A stretch of 64,000 bases of DNA from Candidatus Brevundimonas phytovorans (lineage in GTDB: Bacteria; Pseudomonadota; Alphaproteobacteria; Caulobacterales; Caulobacteraceae): the NCBI GenBank assembly GCA_029203145.1, contig CP119309.1, positions 3,063,001 to 3,127,000 on the forward strand. The letters run 5' to 3'. A program made the position numbers and the translations under genes. Below the pieces are notes generated by a model. That model did no database searches, was not told the DNA's origin, and saw only the letters and a program-made list of their open reading frames with translations. Below are positions 49,705 through 59,603 of the stretch, piece by piece (the first letter of the stretch is position 1; each line of letters opens with the position of its first letter).

Positions 49705-50610
49705 CTAGTGTTTCAGCTTCTGCTCGAACAGGACCAGCAACCTTGCCCAACCGTCCTTCGCATCCGCTTCGCGATAGCTGGCGCGATAGTCGGCGTGGAA
49801 ACCGTGCGGGGCGTCGTCGTAGAGGATGATCTGGCTGTCGCTCTTGCCCGCCTTGGCCAGGGCGGCGCGCATGGCCTCGACGCTGGCGACGGGGATGCCG
49901 CCGTCCTGACCGCCGTAGAGGCCCAGCACCGGGGCCTTGAGCTCGGCGGCCAGATCGACCGGCCAGGGACGGCCCGCCGTCTTCTGTTCGTCGGTGGCGT
50001 TGGCGGCGGGGGCCAGGCGGCCGTACCAGGCGACCCCGGCGTTGAGGGCGGCGAAGCGGGCGCAGGCCTGCCACACCACCTTGCCGCCCCAGCAGTAGCC
50101 GGTGATCCCCACCTTGTCGGCCTTGGCCCAGGTCTGCTGGCCGATCCAGTCCAGCGTGGCGGCCACGTCGCCCATGACCTGTTCGTATCCGGCGGCGGCG
50201 ACGATTGTCATGATGGCCGACATATCGCTGAGCGGGGCGGGATCGGCCTTGCGCACGAAGAAGGCCGGGGCGACGGCGGCGTAGCCGGCCTTGGCCAGGC
50301 GACGGCAGATGTCGCGGATGTATTCGTGCACGCCGAAGATCTCGGACACGACGATGACCACGGGGAAGGGGCCTTCGCCCTCGGGCCGGGCGACGAAGGC
50401 CGGCAGGTCGAAACCGTCGGGCGCGGCATAGGAGACGTTGGCGGTGGTCAGGCCCGCGCTGTCGGTGGTGATCGGACTGGCCGCCTGGCTCAGCGCGGCG
50501 GGGGCATAGGCGGCGAAGGCCACGCCGCCGAGGGCCGCGACCCCCAGGCTGCGGCGGCTGGGAGCGATCTGGTCGGCGCTCAGGCCCTCGGGCCGGGTGA
50601 TCAGGGTCAT
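49705..50610 (-). CDS. Dienelactone hydrolase family protein, Tat-exported
   Basis: A 301-residue alpha/beta-hydrolase. The cysteine nucleophile is C173 in ITGYCWGGKVVW, with D236 (YGGQDGG) and H269 (DAPHGFHADYR) completing the Cys-Asp-His triad typical of carboxymethylenebutenolidases. The N-terminus carries a twin-arginine-like signal (R19-R20: SRRSLGVAALGGVAFAAY), so the protein is likely exported, as in other bacterial DLH relatives. The natural substrate is unknown; no catechol pathway is near. Confidence 0.9.
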   Translation of the reverse strand: MTLITRPEGLSADQIAPSRRSLGVAALGGVAFAAYAPAALSQAASPITTDSAGLTTANVSYAAPDGFDLPAFVARPEGEGPFPVVIVVSEIFGVHEYIRDICRRLAKAGYAAVAPAFFVRKADPAPLSDMSAIMTIVAAAGYEQVMGDVAATLDWIGQQTWAKADKVGITGYCWGGKVVWQACARFAALNAGVAWYGRLAPAANATDEQKTAGRPWPVDLAAELKAPVLGLYGGQDGGIPVASVEAMRAALAKAGKSDSQIILYDDAPHGFHADYRASYREADAKDGWARLLVLFEQKLKH

Positions 50611-50690
50611 CGCGGGTCTCCGATTGGTTTGAAGGCGCGACTGTGGCCTGGCTTTCGGGGTGGCGTCGAGTCCCGATCCGCGAGCTCCCT

Positions 50691-51323
50691 TCAGCGCGCC
50701 CGCCGCAGCGTCAGATTGATGCGCCCGCCGCCGGGCGCCAGCTGCGACGACCCGGCCAGCAGCCGGTCGATCCCGTGGCGCGCCAGCCTTGCCGGCCCCG
50801 TCAGGGCGCAGACGTCGCCCGAGGCCAGCTTCAGGCTCTGGGTCCGGCCGCCCTCGGCGGGACCGATGCGGAACACCGCCGTATCGCCCAGCGACACCGA
50901 CAGGACGGGGGCGGTCAGGTCGGCTTCATCGCGATCCTGATGCAGGCCCATCTTCGCCTCATGGCGATAGAGGTTGACCAGGCAGGCGTCGGGCGGGGCG
51001 GGCCAGCCGGTCAGGGCGTCCCACAGGTCGAGCAGGCTCTGCGGCATCGGCGGCCAGCTCTGGCCAGTAATCGGATGGGTCGGCTGATAGCGATAGCCCG
51101 CTCGGTCCGAGACCCAGGCCATCGGCCCCATGCCGGTCATCTCGACGGAAAAGGGCCGGCCGCCGGGGGTGACGGGACGATAGAAGGGCGCGACCTCAGC
51201 CGCCGCCAGCACCTCGGCCAGCAGGGTCTGTTGGGCTTCTGCATCCAGCGCGCCGGGCCACAGGCGAAAGCCGGGCAGGCCGGTGGGGGTTTCGCGGATG
51301 GGCGGGCGGTTCATGCTCCACAT
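50691..51323 (-). CDS. alkB: Alpha-ketoglutarate-dependent DNA repair dioxygenase AlkB
   Basis: A 210-residue Fe(II)/2-oxoglutarate enzyme that removes 1-methyladenine and 3-methylcytosine lesions. The iron ligands are H128 and D130 (LHQD) and H183 (ARHGIDR); the 2-oxoglutarate motif RINLTLR gives R201, N203 and R207. The substrate-lid segment TGMGPMAWVSDRAGYRYQPTHP is typical. The ATG at 51323 has AGAAGG 8 bp upstream; an ATG three codons later is possible. Stands alone, divergent from dnaK. Confidence 0.95.
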   Translation of the reverse strand: MWSMNRPPIRETPTGLPGFRLWPGALDAEAQQTLLAEVLAAAEVAPFYRPVTPGGRPFSVEMTGMGPMAWVSDRAGYRYQPTHPITGQSWPPMPQSLLDLWDALTGWPAPPDACLVNLYRHEAKMGLHQDRDEADLTAPVLSVSLGDTAVFRIGPAEGGRTQSLKLASGDVCALTGPARLARHGIDRLLAGSSQLAPGGGRINLTLRRAR

Positions 51324-51365
51324 CTAGGACCCTTCTCCCGATGGGAGAAGGCGTCTCCCCCTTGC

Positions 51366-51480
51366 CGTCATTCCGGGGCGCGAAGCGAACCCGGAACCCA
51401 GGCGTCCGACATTTCGCCGAGCCGTCTTCGAATCTGGCGTCTGGGCCCCGGATCGTCCCTTCGGGCCGTCCGGGGTGACG
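51366..51480. repeat. Long intergenic palindrome, family E (copy 5)
   Basis: A 115-bp element from CGTCATTCCGGGG to CCGGGGTGACG, with inner arms ACCCAGGCG / CGTCTGGG and a short GGCCGTCC end. It lies in the 413-bp divergent gap between alkB and dnaK, upstream of the heat-shock promoter. Confidence 0.75.
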
Positions 51481-51539
51481 GCGGGGGAATGTGCGCGACC
51501 AGGAAACGGCGCCGAATCCGTCCTGAACCGCACGAAACC

Positions 51540-51567
51540 CTTGCAGCCCCTGCGGTCTTTCCCATAT
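51540..51567 (+). promoter_or_regulatory. Putative sigma-32 heat-shock promoter of dnaK
   Basis: CTTGCAG, 14 bp, then CCCATAT fits the RpoH consensus (CTTGAA, 13-15 bp, CCCCATNT) closely. It lies about 170 bp before the dnaK ATG. No CIRCE element is seen here, so dnaK is probably sigma-32-controlled rather than HrcA-controlled. Confidence 0.65.
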
Positions 51568-51736
51568 CCGGGCCTGTCCGGAAGAAACCCCGAAATTCTT
51601 GGGGCTTTCGACCGAAACCAATCCACCCGCCCGACCGGATGTCCGGGACGGCTTTCAGCCCAACTGGGGGCGGTCACGCGCGGCGCTTTTCGAAGGCCGC
51701 CGCATCGCCCGCCGCAAGGAGTGAAAAGACAAGCTC

Positions 51737-53647
<1,911 letters not shown>

Positions 53648-53653
53648 AACCCG

Positions 53654-53785
53654 ATCCTCCCCCGTTCTTGACGGGGGAGGGGGACCGCCGCAGGCGGTGG
53701 AGGGGGCGGCTTCTGGCGTAGTCGCCTGGGGCTCGCCCCCTCCACCACTTTGTGGTCCCCCTCCCCCGCTAGAGCAGGGGAGGAT
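53654..53785. repeat. Long inverted repeat between dnaK and dnaJ (family G)
   Basis: A 132-bp element has ~33-bp arms: ATCCTCCCCCG... with GGGGGAGGGGGACC at the left, and GGTCCCCCTCCCCC... with GGGGAGGAT at the right. The centre holds GGGGGCG/CGCCCCC type inner pairs. Its transcript would form a very stable hairpin that could attenuate dnaJ relative to dnaK or stabilise the dnaK mRNA end. Confidence 0.8.
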
Positions 53786-53938
53786 TACGGCGTCACGACG
53801 CGGGGCCGTTTCATAAAACTTGCATCATTCGACCGGGCGCCCATGTCAGCAGACATGGTCTTTGGGTCATTCGCGGACGCGCCGCCCTCGCTCAAGAAGG
53901 GTCGCGGACGCCGAGAAAAGTAAGAGGACGAACGCCTG

Positions 53939-55147
53939 ATGGCGCAGCGTGACTATTACGAAATTCTGGAGGTCGAGCGGACCATCGACGCCGCGGGCCT
54001 GAAGTCGGCCTATCGCAAGCTGGCCATGGTTCATCACCCCGACCGCAACGGCGGCTCGGAGGAATCTCTCGCCCGCTTCAAGGAAATTTCCGAGGCCTAT
54101 ACGGTCCTGTCGGACGAACAGAAGCGCGCGGCCTATGACCGGTTCGGCCATGCGGGCGTGAACGGCGGCGCTGGCGGCGGCGACCCGTTCGGACGCGGCG
54201 GCGGGCAAGGTTTCCACGACATCAACGACATCTTCTCCCAGGTCTTCGGCGACGCCTTTGGCGACGCCTTCGGCGGCCGGGGCGGCGGACGCCAGCAGCA
54301 GGGCGGACCGCGTCGCGGCTCGGACCTGCGCTATGACCTCGAGATCACCCTGGAGCAGGCCTACAAGGGCGCCGAGGTCGAGATCGCGGTCCCCACCACC
54401 ATGACCTGCGAGGTCTGCGACGGCTCGGGCGCCAAGGCCGGGACCAAGCCGACCATCTGCTCCACCTGCGGCGGCGCCGGACGCGTGCGCCAGGCCAACG
54501 GCTTCTTCCAGGTCGAGCGCACCTGCCCCCGCTGCGGCGGCTCGGGCGAGATGATCGCCGACCCTTGCGGGACCTGTCACGGTCACGGCCAGGTCCGCAA
54601 GAACCGCCAGCTCAGCCTCAAGATCCCCGCCGGCGTCGACGACGGCTCGCGTATCCGCCTGTCGGGCGAGGGCGAGGCGGGCCAGCGCGGCGGCCCGCGC
54701 GGCGACCTCTATGTCTTCCTCTCGGTCCACGACCATGAACTGTTCGAGCGCGACAACCTGGACCTGCTGGTCACGGTCCCCGTGCCGATGACGGTGGCGG
54801 CGCTCGGCGGGATCGTCGACGCCCCCTGCCTGGTGTCCGAGGCCTGCGACGGCAAGTGCAAGGCCACGGTCGAGGTGCCGGCCGGCGCCCAGACCGGCAA
54901 GACCATCCGCATCAAGGGCAAGGGCATGCCCCACCTGAACGGCCGCCAGCGCGGCGATCTGGTGGTGGAGCTGTTCGTCGAGACCCCGACCGATCTGACC
55001 GCGCGTCAGAAGGAACTGATGCAGGAACTTGCAGCCTCGTTCGGAGAGAGCCAGAATCCGCGCAACTCCAGCTTCGCCGGCAAGGCCAAGCGGTTCTGGG
55101 CTGATATTCTGGGCGGCGACGCCGACACTCCGAAAGAGACTGCGTGA
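53939..55147 (+). CDS. dnaJ: Co-chaperone DnaJ (Hsp40)
   Basis: A 402-residue type I DnaJ. J domain with HPD (H33-P34-D35), Gly/Phe-rich linker (GGAGGGDPFGRGGGQGF... GGRGGGRQQQGG), four zinc repeats (CEVCDGSGAK, CSTCGGAGRV, CPRCGGSGEM, CGTCHGHGQV) and the C-terminal substrate domains. The length is slightly above usual through the Gly-rich linker. Its TGA overlaps the GTG start of dapB. Confidence 0.98.
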   Translation: MAQRDYYEILEVERTIDAAGLKSAYRKLAMVHHPDRNGGSEESLARFKEISEAYTVLSDEQKRAAYDRFGHAGVNGGAGGGDPFGRGGGQGFHDINDIFSQVFGDAFGDAFGGRGGGRQQQGGPRRGSDLRYDLEITLEQAYKGAEVEIAVPTTMTCEVCDGSGAKAGTKPTICSTCGGAGRVRQANGFFQVERTCPRCGGSGEMIADPCGTCHGHGQVRKNRQLSLKIPAGVDDGSRIRLSGEGEAGQRGGPRGDLYVFLSVHDHELFERDNLDLLVTVPVPMTVAALGGIVDAPCLVSEACDGKCKATVEVPAGAQTGKTIRIKGKGMPHLNGRQRGDLVVELFVETPTDLTARQKELMQELAASFGESQNPRNSSFAGKAKRFWADILGGDADTPKETA

Positions 55148-55893
55148 GCGACATCTTCCACGCCGGCATCTCCGGCGCCCGGGGCCGCATGGGCCGCGCT
55201 GTTTCTCAGGTGCTGGACGCCCGTGAGGACGTGGTGGTCGCCGCCCGCTTCGATCGCGGCGAGACGCCCGACCTGAAGCTGTGCGACGTCATCATCGACT
55301 TCTCGACGCCCGAGGCCTCGGTCGATCTGGCCCGCGCCTGCGCCGCGCGCGGCGGTCCGGCCCTGGTCATCGGCTCGACCGGCCTGTCGCCGGAACAGGA
55401 CGCCGAGATCGAGGCGGCGGCGGAAAAGATCGCCATCGTGCGCAGCGGCAACTTCTCGCTGGGCCTGAACATCCTGATCGGTCTGGTCGAGCACGCGGCC
55501 CAGCGGCTGGACGGCCGCGACTGGGACATCGAGGTGCTGGAGACCCATCACCGGCGCAAGGTGGACGCCCCCTCGGGCACCGCCCTGATGCTGGGCGAGG
55601 CCGCCGCCCATGGCCGGGGCCGCGATCTGGACGACCTGAAGACCGCCCCCTACGACGGCATCACCGGCCCGCGCGAGCCGGGCAAGATCGGCTTCGCCTC
55701 CCTGCGCGCCGGCGGCGTCATCGGCGAGCACACGGTCCTGTTCGGCTCGGAAGACGAACTGCTGACCCTGTCGCATTCGGCCATCGACCGTTCCCTGTTC
55801 GCCAAGGGCGCCGTGGCCGCCGCCGCCTGGGTGCGCAACCGTCGCCCCGGCCTCTACGACATGCAGGACGTGCTCGGCTTCCGTCAGGCCTGA
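55144..55893 (+). CDS. dapB: 4-hydroxy-tetrahydrodipicolinate reductase
   Basis: A 249-residue NAD(P)H enzyme of lysine and diaminopimelate synthesis. The cofactor motif is ISGARGRMGRAV, the catalytic segment is ETHHRRKVDAPSGTALMLGE, and VIGSTGLSPEQ, SGNFSLGLNILIGL and GEHTVLFGSEDELLTLSHSA are conserved. The GTG start overlaps the dnaJ stop (GTGA), so it is co-translated with the chaperone gene, an odd but recurrent alphaproteobacterial arrangement. Confidence 0.96.
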   Translation: MSDIFHAGISGARGRMGRAVSQVLDAREDVVVAARFDRGETPDLKLCDVIIDFSTPEASVDLARACAARGGPALVIGSTGLSPEQDAEIEAAAEKIAIVRSGNFSLGLNILIGLVEHAAQRLDGRDWDIEVLETHHRRKVDAPSGTALMLGEAAAHGRGRDLDDLKTAPYDGITGPREPGKIGFASLRAGGVIGEHTVLFGSEDELLTLSHSAIDRSLFAKGAVAAAAWVRNRRPGLYDMQDVLGFRQA

Positions 55894-55898
55894 TCGGC

Positions 55899-56810
55899 GT
55901 GATCCGACACGGGACCAGCTACGGCATGGCGCTGCGGGCCGCCGCCGCCCTCAGCTTCTCCCTGATGTACGCCCTGATGAAGTGGGCGGCGACGCTGGAG
56001 CCTGTCTCGGCGGGCGAGATGGTCTTCTACCGCTCGCTCTTTGGCCTGCCCGTGGTCCTGTTCTGGGTTCTGAACAGCGGCGGAGGACTGGCCGCGATCT
56101 CGACCCGACGGCCCATGGTCCACGTCTGGCGCTGCGCCCTGGGCGTGTCGGGCATATTGCTGATCTTCCAGGGGGTGCGGCTGCTGCCCTTGGCCGACAC
56201 CACGGCGATCAGCTTTACGGCGCCCATCTTCGCCACCCTGCTGTCCATCGTCTTCCTGAAGGAGAAGGTGGGGCGTCATCGCTGGACGGCGGTCATCCTG
56301 GGCTTCCTCGGCGTTCTGGTCGTGCTGCGGCCGGGCGCCGAGGGCGCGCCGCCGCTGGGCGGTCTGCTGTTCGCCCTGGGCGGGGCCTTCGTGGCCGCCT
56401 CCGTCACCGTCACCCTGCGCCAACTGGGCAAGACGGAATCCGCCACCGCCATCGTCTTCTGGTTCTTTGTCGCCTGCGCCGCCGTGGGCGGGATCCTGAC
56501 CCTGATCGACGGCCGCCTCCACAGCTGGCCGGTGCTGGCCGTCCTGGCGGCGGGCGGCCTGGCGGGCGGGCTAGCGCAACTGCTGATGACCTCGTCGTTG
56601 CAGCACGCCCCGGTCTCTCTGCTCGCCCCGCTCGACTATCTGCAGATGGTCGGCGCCGTGGTCCTGGGCTGGCTGTTGCTCAGCGACACGCCGACCGCGG
56701 CGACCCTGGCCGGGGCTGGCCTGATCGCCGGCAGCGGCCTCTACACCGCCTGGCGCGAGCGGGTCCTGCGGCGCGAGATCACCCCGCCCTCGCCCGGTTC
56801 GACGGTCTAG
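55899..56810 (+). CDS. EamA/DMT-family transporter
   Basis: A 303-residue inner-membrane protein with about ten hydrophobic segments in two EamA halves: ALRAAAALSFSLMYALMKWAAT... SAGEMVFYRSLFGLPVV ... DTTAISFTAPIFATLLSIVFLKEKVGRHRW, then ATAIVFWFFVACAAVGGIL ... APLDYLQMVGAVVLGWLLLSDTPTAATLAGAGLIAGSGLY. The family exports metabolites or amino acids. The start GTG at 55899 lies 5 bp after the dapB stop; an ATG at 55926 is the alternative. Its last 4 bp overlap the convergent dut gene. Confidence 0.87.
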   Translation: MIRHGTSYGMALRAAAALSFSLMYALMKWAATLEPVSAGEMVFYRSLFGLPVVLFWVLNSGGGLAAISTRRPMVHVWRCALGVSGILLIFQGVRLLPLADTTAISFTAPIFATLLSIVFLKEKVGRHRWTAVILGFLGVLVVLRPGAEGAPPLGGLLFALGGAFVAASVTVTLRQLGKTESATAIVFWFFVACAAVGGILTLIDGRLHSWPVLAVLAAGGLAGGLAQLLMTSSLQHAPVSLLAPLDYLQMVGAVVLGWLLLSDTPTAATLAGAGLIAGSGLYTAWRERVLRREITPPSPGSTV

Positions 56811-57256
56811 CGCCCGGTCGAGCCGAAGCCGCCGGCCCCGCGCGCGGTTTCGTCCAGAGCCTCGACCTCGGCCATGACGGCCTGGGCGTAGGGCGCAATC
56901 ACCATCTGGGCGATGCGTTCGCCGCGCTGAATCTCGAAGGGGATCTGGCCGTGGTTGATCAGGATGACCCCGACCTCGCCGCGATAATCGCTGTCGATGG
57001 TGCCGGGCGCGTTCAGGCAGGTGACGCCGTGCTTCAGCGCCAGACCCGAGCGGGGCCGCACCTGGGCCTCATAGCCGGGCTCCAGCGCGATCTTCAGCCC
57101 GGTCGGGATCAGCTTGCGCTCGCCGGGATGCAGCACGACCGGCTCGAACTCGGCCACGGCGGCGCGCAGGTCCATGCCCGCCGACCCCGTCGTCTCATAG
57201 GCGGGCAGGGCCAGGCCCTCGGCGTGGGGCAGGCGTTCGACGCGGACGGTGGTCAT
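56807..57256 (-). CDS. dut: Deoxyuridine 5'-triphosphate nucleotidohydrolase (dUTPase)
   Basis: A 149-residue trimeric dUTPase. All five motifs are seen: GSAGMDLRA, RPRSGLALKHG, NAPGTIDSDYRGEVGVILIN, QRGERIAQMVIAP and the C-terminal GAGGFGSTGR. It prevents uracil incorporation and supplies dUMP. It lies downstream of coaBC on the minus strand and overlaps the EamA gene tail by 4 bp. Confidence 0.98.
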   Translation of the reverse strand: MTTVRVERLPHAEGLALPAYETTGSAGMDLRAAVAEFEPVVLHPGERKLIPTGLKIALEPGYEAQVRPRSGLALKHGVTCLNAPGTIDSDYRGEVGVILINHGQIPFEIQRGERIAQMVIAPYAQAVMAEVEALDETARGAGGFGSTGR

Positions 57257-57269
57257 TCGTTTAAGTCTC

Positions 57270-58493
57270 TCAGGCCTTGAAATGATCGGCGATGCGCTGG
57301 GCGAGTTTTCTCGCCACCTCGGTCTTGGACTGGCGCGGCCAGGGCTCGGCGCCGTCGTGGGTGAACAGGGTCACGGCGTTGCCGTCCGAGCCGAAGACCT
57401 CGCCCGAGACGTCGTTGCCGACGATCCAGTCGCAGCCCTTCTTCGACAGCTTGGCGCGGGCGTTGACCTCCAGCTCCGTGGTCTCGGCGGCGAAGCCGAC
57501 CACCAGTCCGGGACGCTTCGGTCCGGGGGCCGAGACGCCGGCCAGGATGTCGGGGTTCTCGATCAGGGCCAGCGAGGGCGGGCCGCCCGGCTTCTTCTTG
57601 ATCTTGCCCGAGGCGACCCCGTCCACGCGCCAGTCGGCGACGGCGGCGCTCATCACGGCGATGTCGGCGGGCAGATGGGCTTCGACGGCGGCCTTCATCT
57701 CGGTCGCGGCTTCGACCCAGACGCGGGTGACGCCGACGGGGGCCTCCAGCGCCACGGGGCCGGAGATCAGGGTCACAGTCGCCCCCAGATCGGCCAGGGC
57801 GGCGGCGATGGCGTAGCCCTGCTTGCCGCTGGAGCGGTTGGTCAGGCCCCGCACCGGGTCGATGGGCTCGAACGTCGGCCCGGCGGTGACGACGGCGGTC
57901 TTGCCGGTCAGGGGGCGACCGTCGGGGCCGGCCAGCAGGCGGGCGATCTCGTTGAGGATGGCGGCGGGCTCGGCCATGCGGCCCGGCCCGAACTCGCCGC
58001 AGGCCATTTCGCCCTCGTCAGGGCCGACCACGGCCACGCCGTGGAAGCCGTCAAAGCCCTTCAGCCGCTCGACATTGGCCTGAACCGCCGGGTGCAGCCA
58101 CATGCGCACGTTCATGGCCGGGGCCAGCAGCACCTTCTTGTCGGTGGCCAGAAGCGTGGTCGAGGCCAGGTCGTCGGCCATCCCGTTGGCGGCCTTGGCG
58201 ATCAGCCCCGCCGTCGCCGGCGCCACCACCACCAGATCGGCCCAGCGCGACAGTTCGATATGGCCCATGGCCGTCTCGTCCTCGGGCATGAACAGGGCCT
58301 GGCGCACCGGATGGCCGGTCAGGGCCGCCAGCGACATGGGGGTGACGAACTCGGCCCCGGCGGCGGTCAGCAGGCTCATCACCTCGGCTCCGGCCTTCTT
58401 GAGCAGGCGCGTCAGCTCCAGCGCCTTGTAGGCGGCGATGCCGCCGCCGACGATCAGCAGGACCTTGCGGCCGGAAAGCGAGGATGCGGTCAT
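57270..58493 (-). CDS. coaBC: Bifunctional phosphopantothenoylcysteine decarboxylase/phosphopantothenate-cysteine ligase
   Basis: A 407-residue CoA-biosynthesis enzyme. The CoaC flavoprotein half has LLIVGGGIAAYKALELTRLL, the catalytic H78 in GHIELSRWADLVVVAPAT, PAMNVRMW (125-132) and the Cys C165 in ACGEFGPGRMAEP. The CoaB half has TAVVTAGPTFEPIDPVRGLTNRSSGKQGYAIAAALADLGA and lysine-containing KIKKKPGGPPSLALIENPDIL. The gap to dut is 13 bp; dut-coaBC are often adjacent in this order. Confidence 0.97.
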   Translation of the reverse strand: MTASSLSGRKVLLIVGGGIAAYKALELTRLLKKAGAEVMSLLTAAGAEFVTPMSLAALTGHPVRQALFMPEDETAMGHIELSRWADLVVVAPATAGLIAKAANGMADDLASTTLLATDKKVLLAPAMNVRMWLHPAVQANVERLKGFDGFHGVAVVGPDEGEMACGEFGPGRMAEPAAILNEIARLLAGPDGRPLTGKTAVVTAGPTFEPIDPVRGLTNRSSGKQGYAIAAALADLGATVTLISGPVALEAPVGVTRVWVEAATEMKAAVEAHLPADIAVMSAAVADWRVDGVASGKIKKKPGGPPSLALIENPDILAGVSAPGPKRPGLVVGFAAETTELEVNARAKLSKKGCDWIVGNDVSGEVFGSDGNAVTLFTHDGAEPWPRQSKTEVARKLAQRIADHFKA

Positions 58494-58626
58494 GGGGAAT
58501 CTCTAGCGGGGCCGCATGACGCCGTCGAGACAGGCTCTATTCAAACATGGATGTGAATAAGAACATTGCAGGAACGATTGTGTCGTGCATATCTATGGTT
58601 GTCGAACGGTCAGGGAAGGGCGGACC

Positions 58627-59130
58627 ATGCGGATTCAGGTGACGACGGCGGCGCTGCTGGCGCTGGCTCTGGGGGCGTGCGACAACGGCGGCTCGGCGGT
58701 CGAGACGCGGGACCGGACGGCGTCTGAACCCGTCGCCCTGATCTCGGCGGCGGCCCCCGACCGCGAGATGGAGGCGGCGCCCGAGGCCAAGCCCCCCGTC
58801 ACCGCCAACCGGCGTGAAACCGCCGACGCCAAGGTGCAGCGCCTGTTTGAGCGCAACGGCGCAGCCTTCGGGGCCAAGTCGGCCGACGATTATCTGACCA
58901 GGGTGCGAGCCTTCACCGAGGCCACGCCCAAGGGGACCGAGACGGTCAAGCGCCCCAACGGCGACACCCTCTACTACCAGGCCTCGACCAACACCTTCGC
59001 CGTGGTGGACCGCAACGGCGTGCCCCGCACCATGTTCAAGCCCGACGACGGCCCGGCCTACTGGGCCCAGCAAAAGGAGCGGGCCCCGACCTTCGGCCAG
59101 CGCCGCTCAGGCGCGCGTGCGGAGGAGTAG
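58627..59130 (+). CDS. Lipoprotein with a toxin-like (BECR nuclease-related?) domain
   Basis: A 167-residue protein with a lipoprotein signal (MRIQVTTAALLALALGAC, Cys C18) and a linker, then RLFERNGAAFGAKSADDYLTRVRAFTEATPKGTETVKRPNGDTLYYQASTNTFAVVDRNGVPRTMFKPDDGPAYWAQQ. The tail order (F-x-E-x-x-G..FG, a DY helix, then R-x-NGD-x-x-YY..TN-FAVV..G..RTMFKP) resembles C-terminal ribonuclease domains of polymorphic toxins of the BECR class, where the first position is usually His (HFEKHG) but here is RLFERNG. This link is from memory and needs a profile search. It may be an inactive or repurposed domain. Confidence 0.65.
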   Translation: MRIQVTTAALLALALGACDNGGSAVETRDRTASEPVALISAAAPDREMEAAPEAKPPVTANRRETADAKVQRLFERNGAAFGAKSADDYLTRVRAFTEATPKGTETVKRPNGDTLYYQASTNTFAVVDRNGVPRTMFKPDDGPAYWAQQKERAPTFGQRRSGARAEE

Positions 59131-59165
59131 GCTCAGCGCCTGGATGACGGAAGCGGACCCGCCGA

Positions 59166-59190
59166 ATGTCCGCTACGGGTGGGAAGCGGA
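59166..59190 (+). repeat. 25-bp direct repeat, left copy
   Basis: ATGTCCGCTACGGGTGG followed by GAAGCGGA; the TCCGC/GCGGA ends pair. A 23/25 match recurs at 59635-59659, beyond the orphan gene at 59229. Short repeats of this kind often give rise to spurious ORF calls. Confidence 0.7.
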
Positions 59191-59228
59191 CCTTGCCACC
59201 GCAGCGCCTTCGAATAACATCCCTGAAT

Positions 59229-59603
59229 ATGGAAGCGCGCATTTCTCTGGCCGATATAGGCCAACAGGTAGTGACGGAAATCGAAGCCTTCGTGGTACCT
59301 GCCCCGCGTCCTGATCAGCTTGGAGAGCCACTCCCCGCCGAATGGTTTTCGCAGCAACTAGACGAGATGAGAGCGGCTTTGATCGAGCCTTACCTTGTCG
59401 AGATTGATGGTGACGGACGCTTTCCCGGAGGCATACCCAAGCCGGTGCCAAGACGGGTCATCATCGTCGCTGAGGACGACTATATCTTCCTAGCTTATGA
59501 TCCCGACCCTGACGGCGATTTCGCTCTGATATTTAAGTCCGCTTCCGGGTTTGGCGTATCGCCCATTCGCGGCGAGGCTGTAGATTGTTTCATGTCACGC
59601 TAG
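59229..59603 (+). CDS. Orphan small acidic protein with atypical codon use
   Basis: A 124-residue, clearly acidic protein: MEARISLADIGQQVVTEIEAFVV ... PRRVIIVAEDDYIFLAYDPDPDGDFALIFKSASGFGVSPIRGEAVDCFMSR. Unlike its neighbours it uses ATA, CTA and GTA often, and its GC content is visibly lower, so recent acquisition is likely. Its ATG at 59229 has no strong ribosome site; the reading is open further up to 59166 inside the 25-bp repeat, which I take as an artefact. No family recognised. An immunity-type role beside the toxin-like lipoprotein gene is only a guess. Confidence 0.55.
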   Translation: MEARISLADIGQQVVTEIEAFVVPAPRPDQLGEPLPAEWFSQQLDEMRAALIEPYLVEIDGDGRFPGGIPKPVPRRVIIVAEDDYIFLAYDPDPDGDFALIFKSASGFGVSPIRGEAVDCFMSR

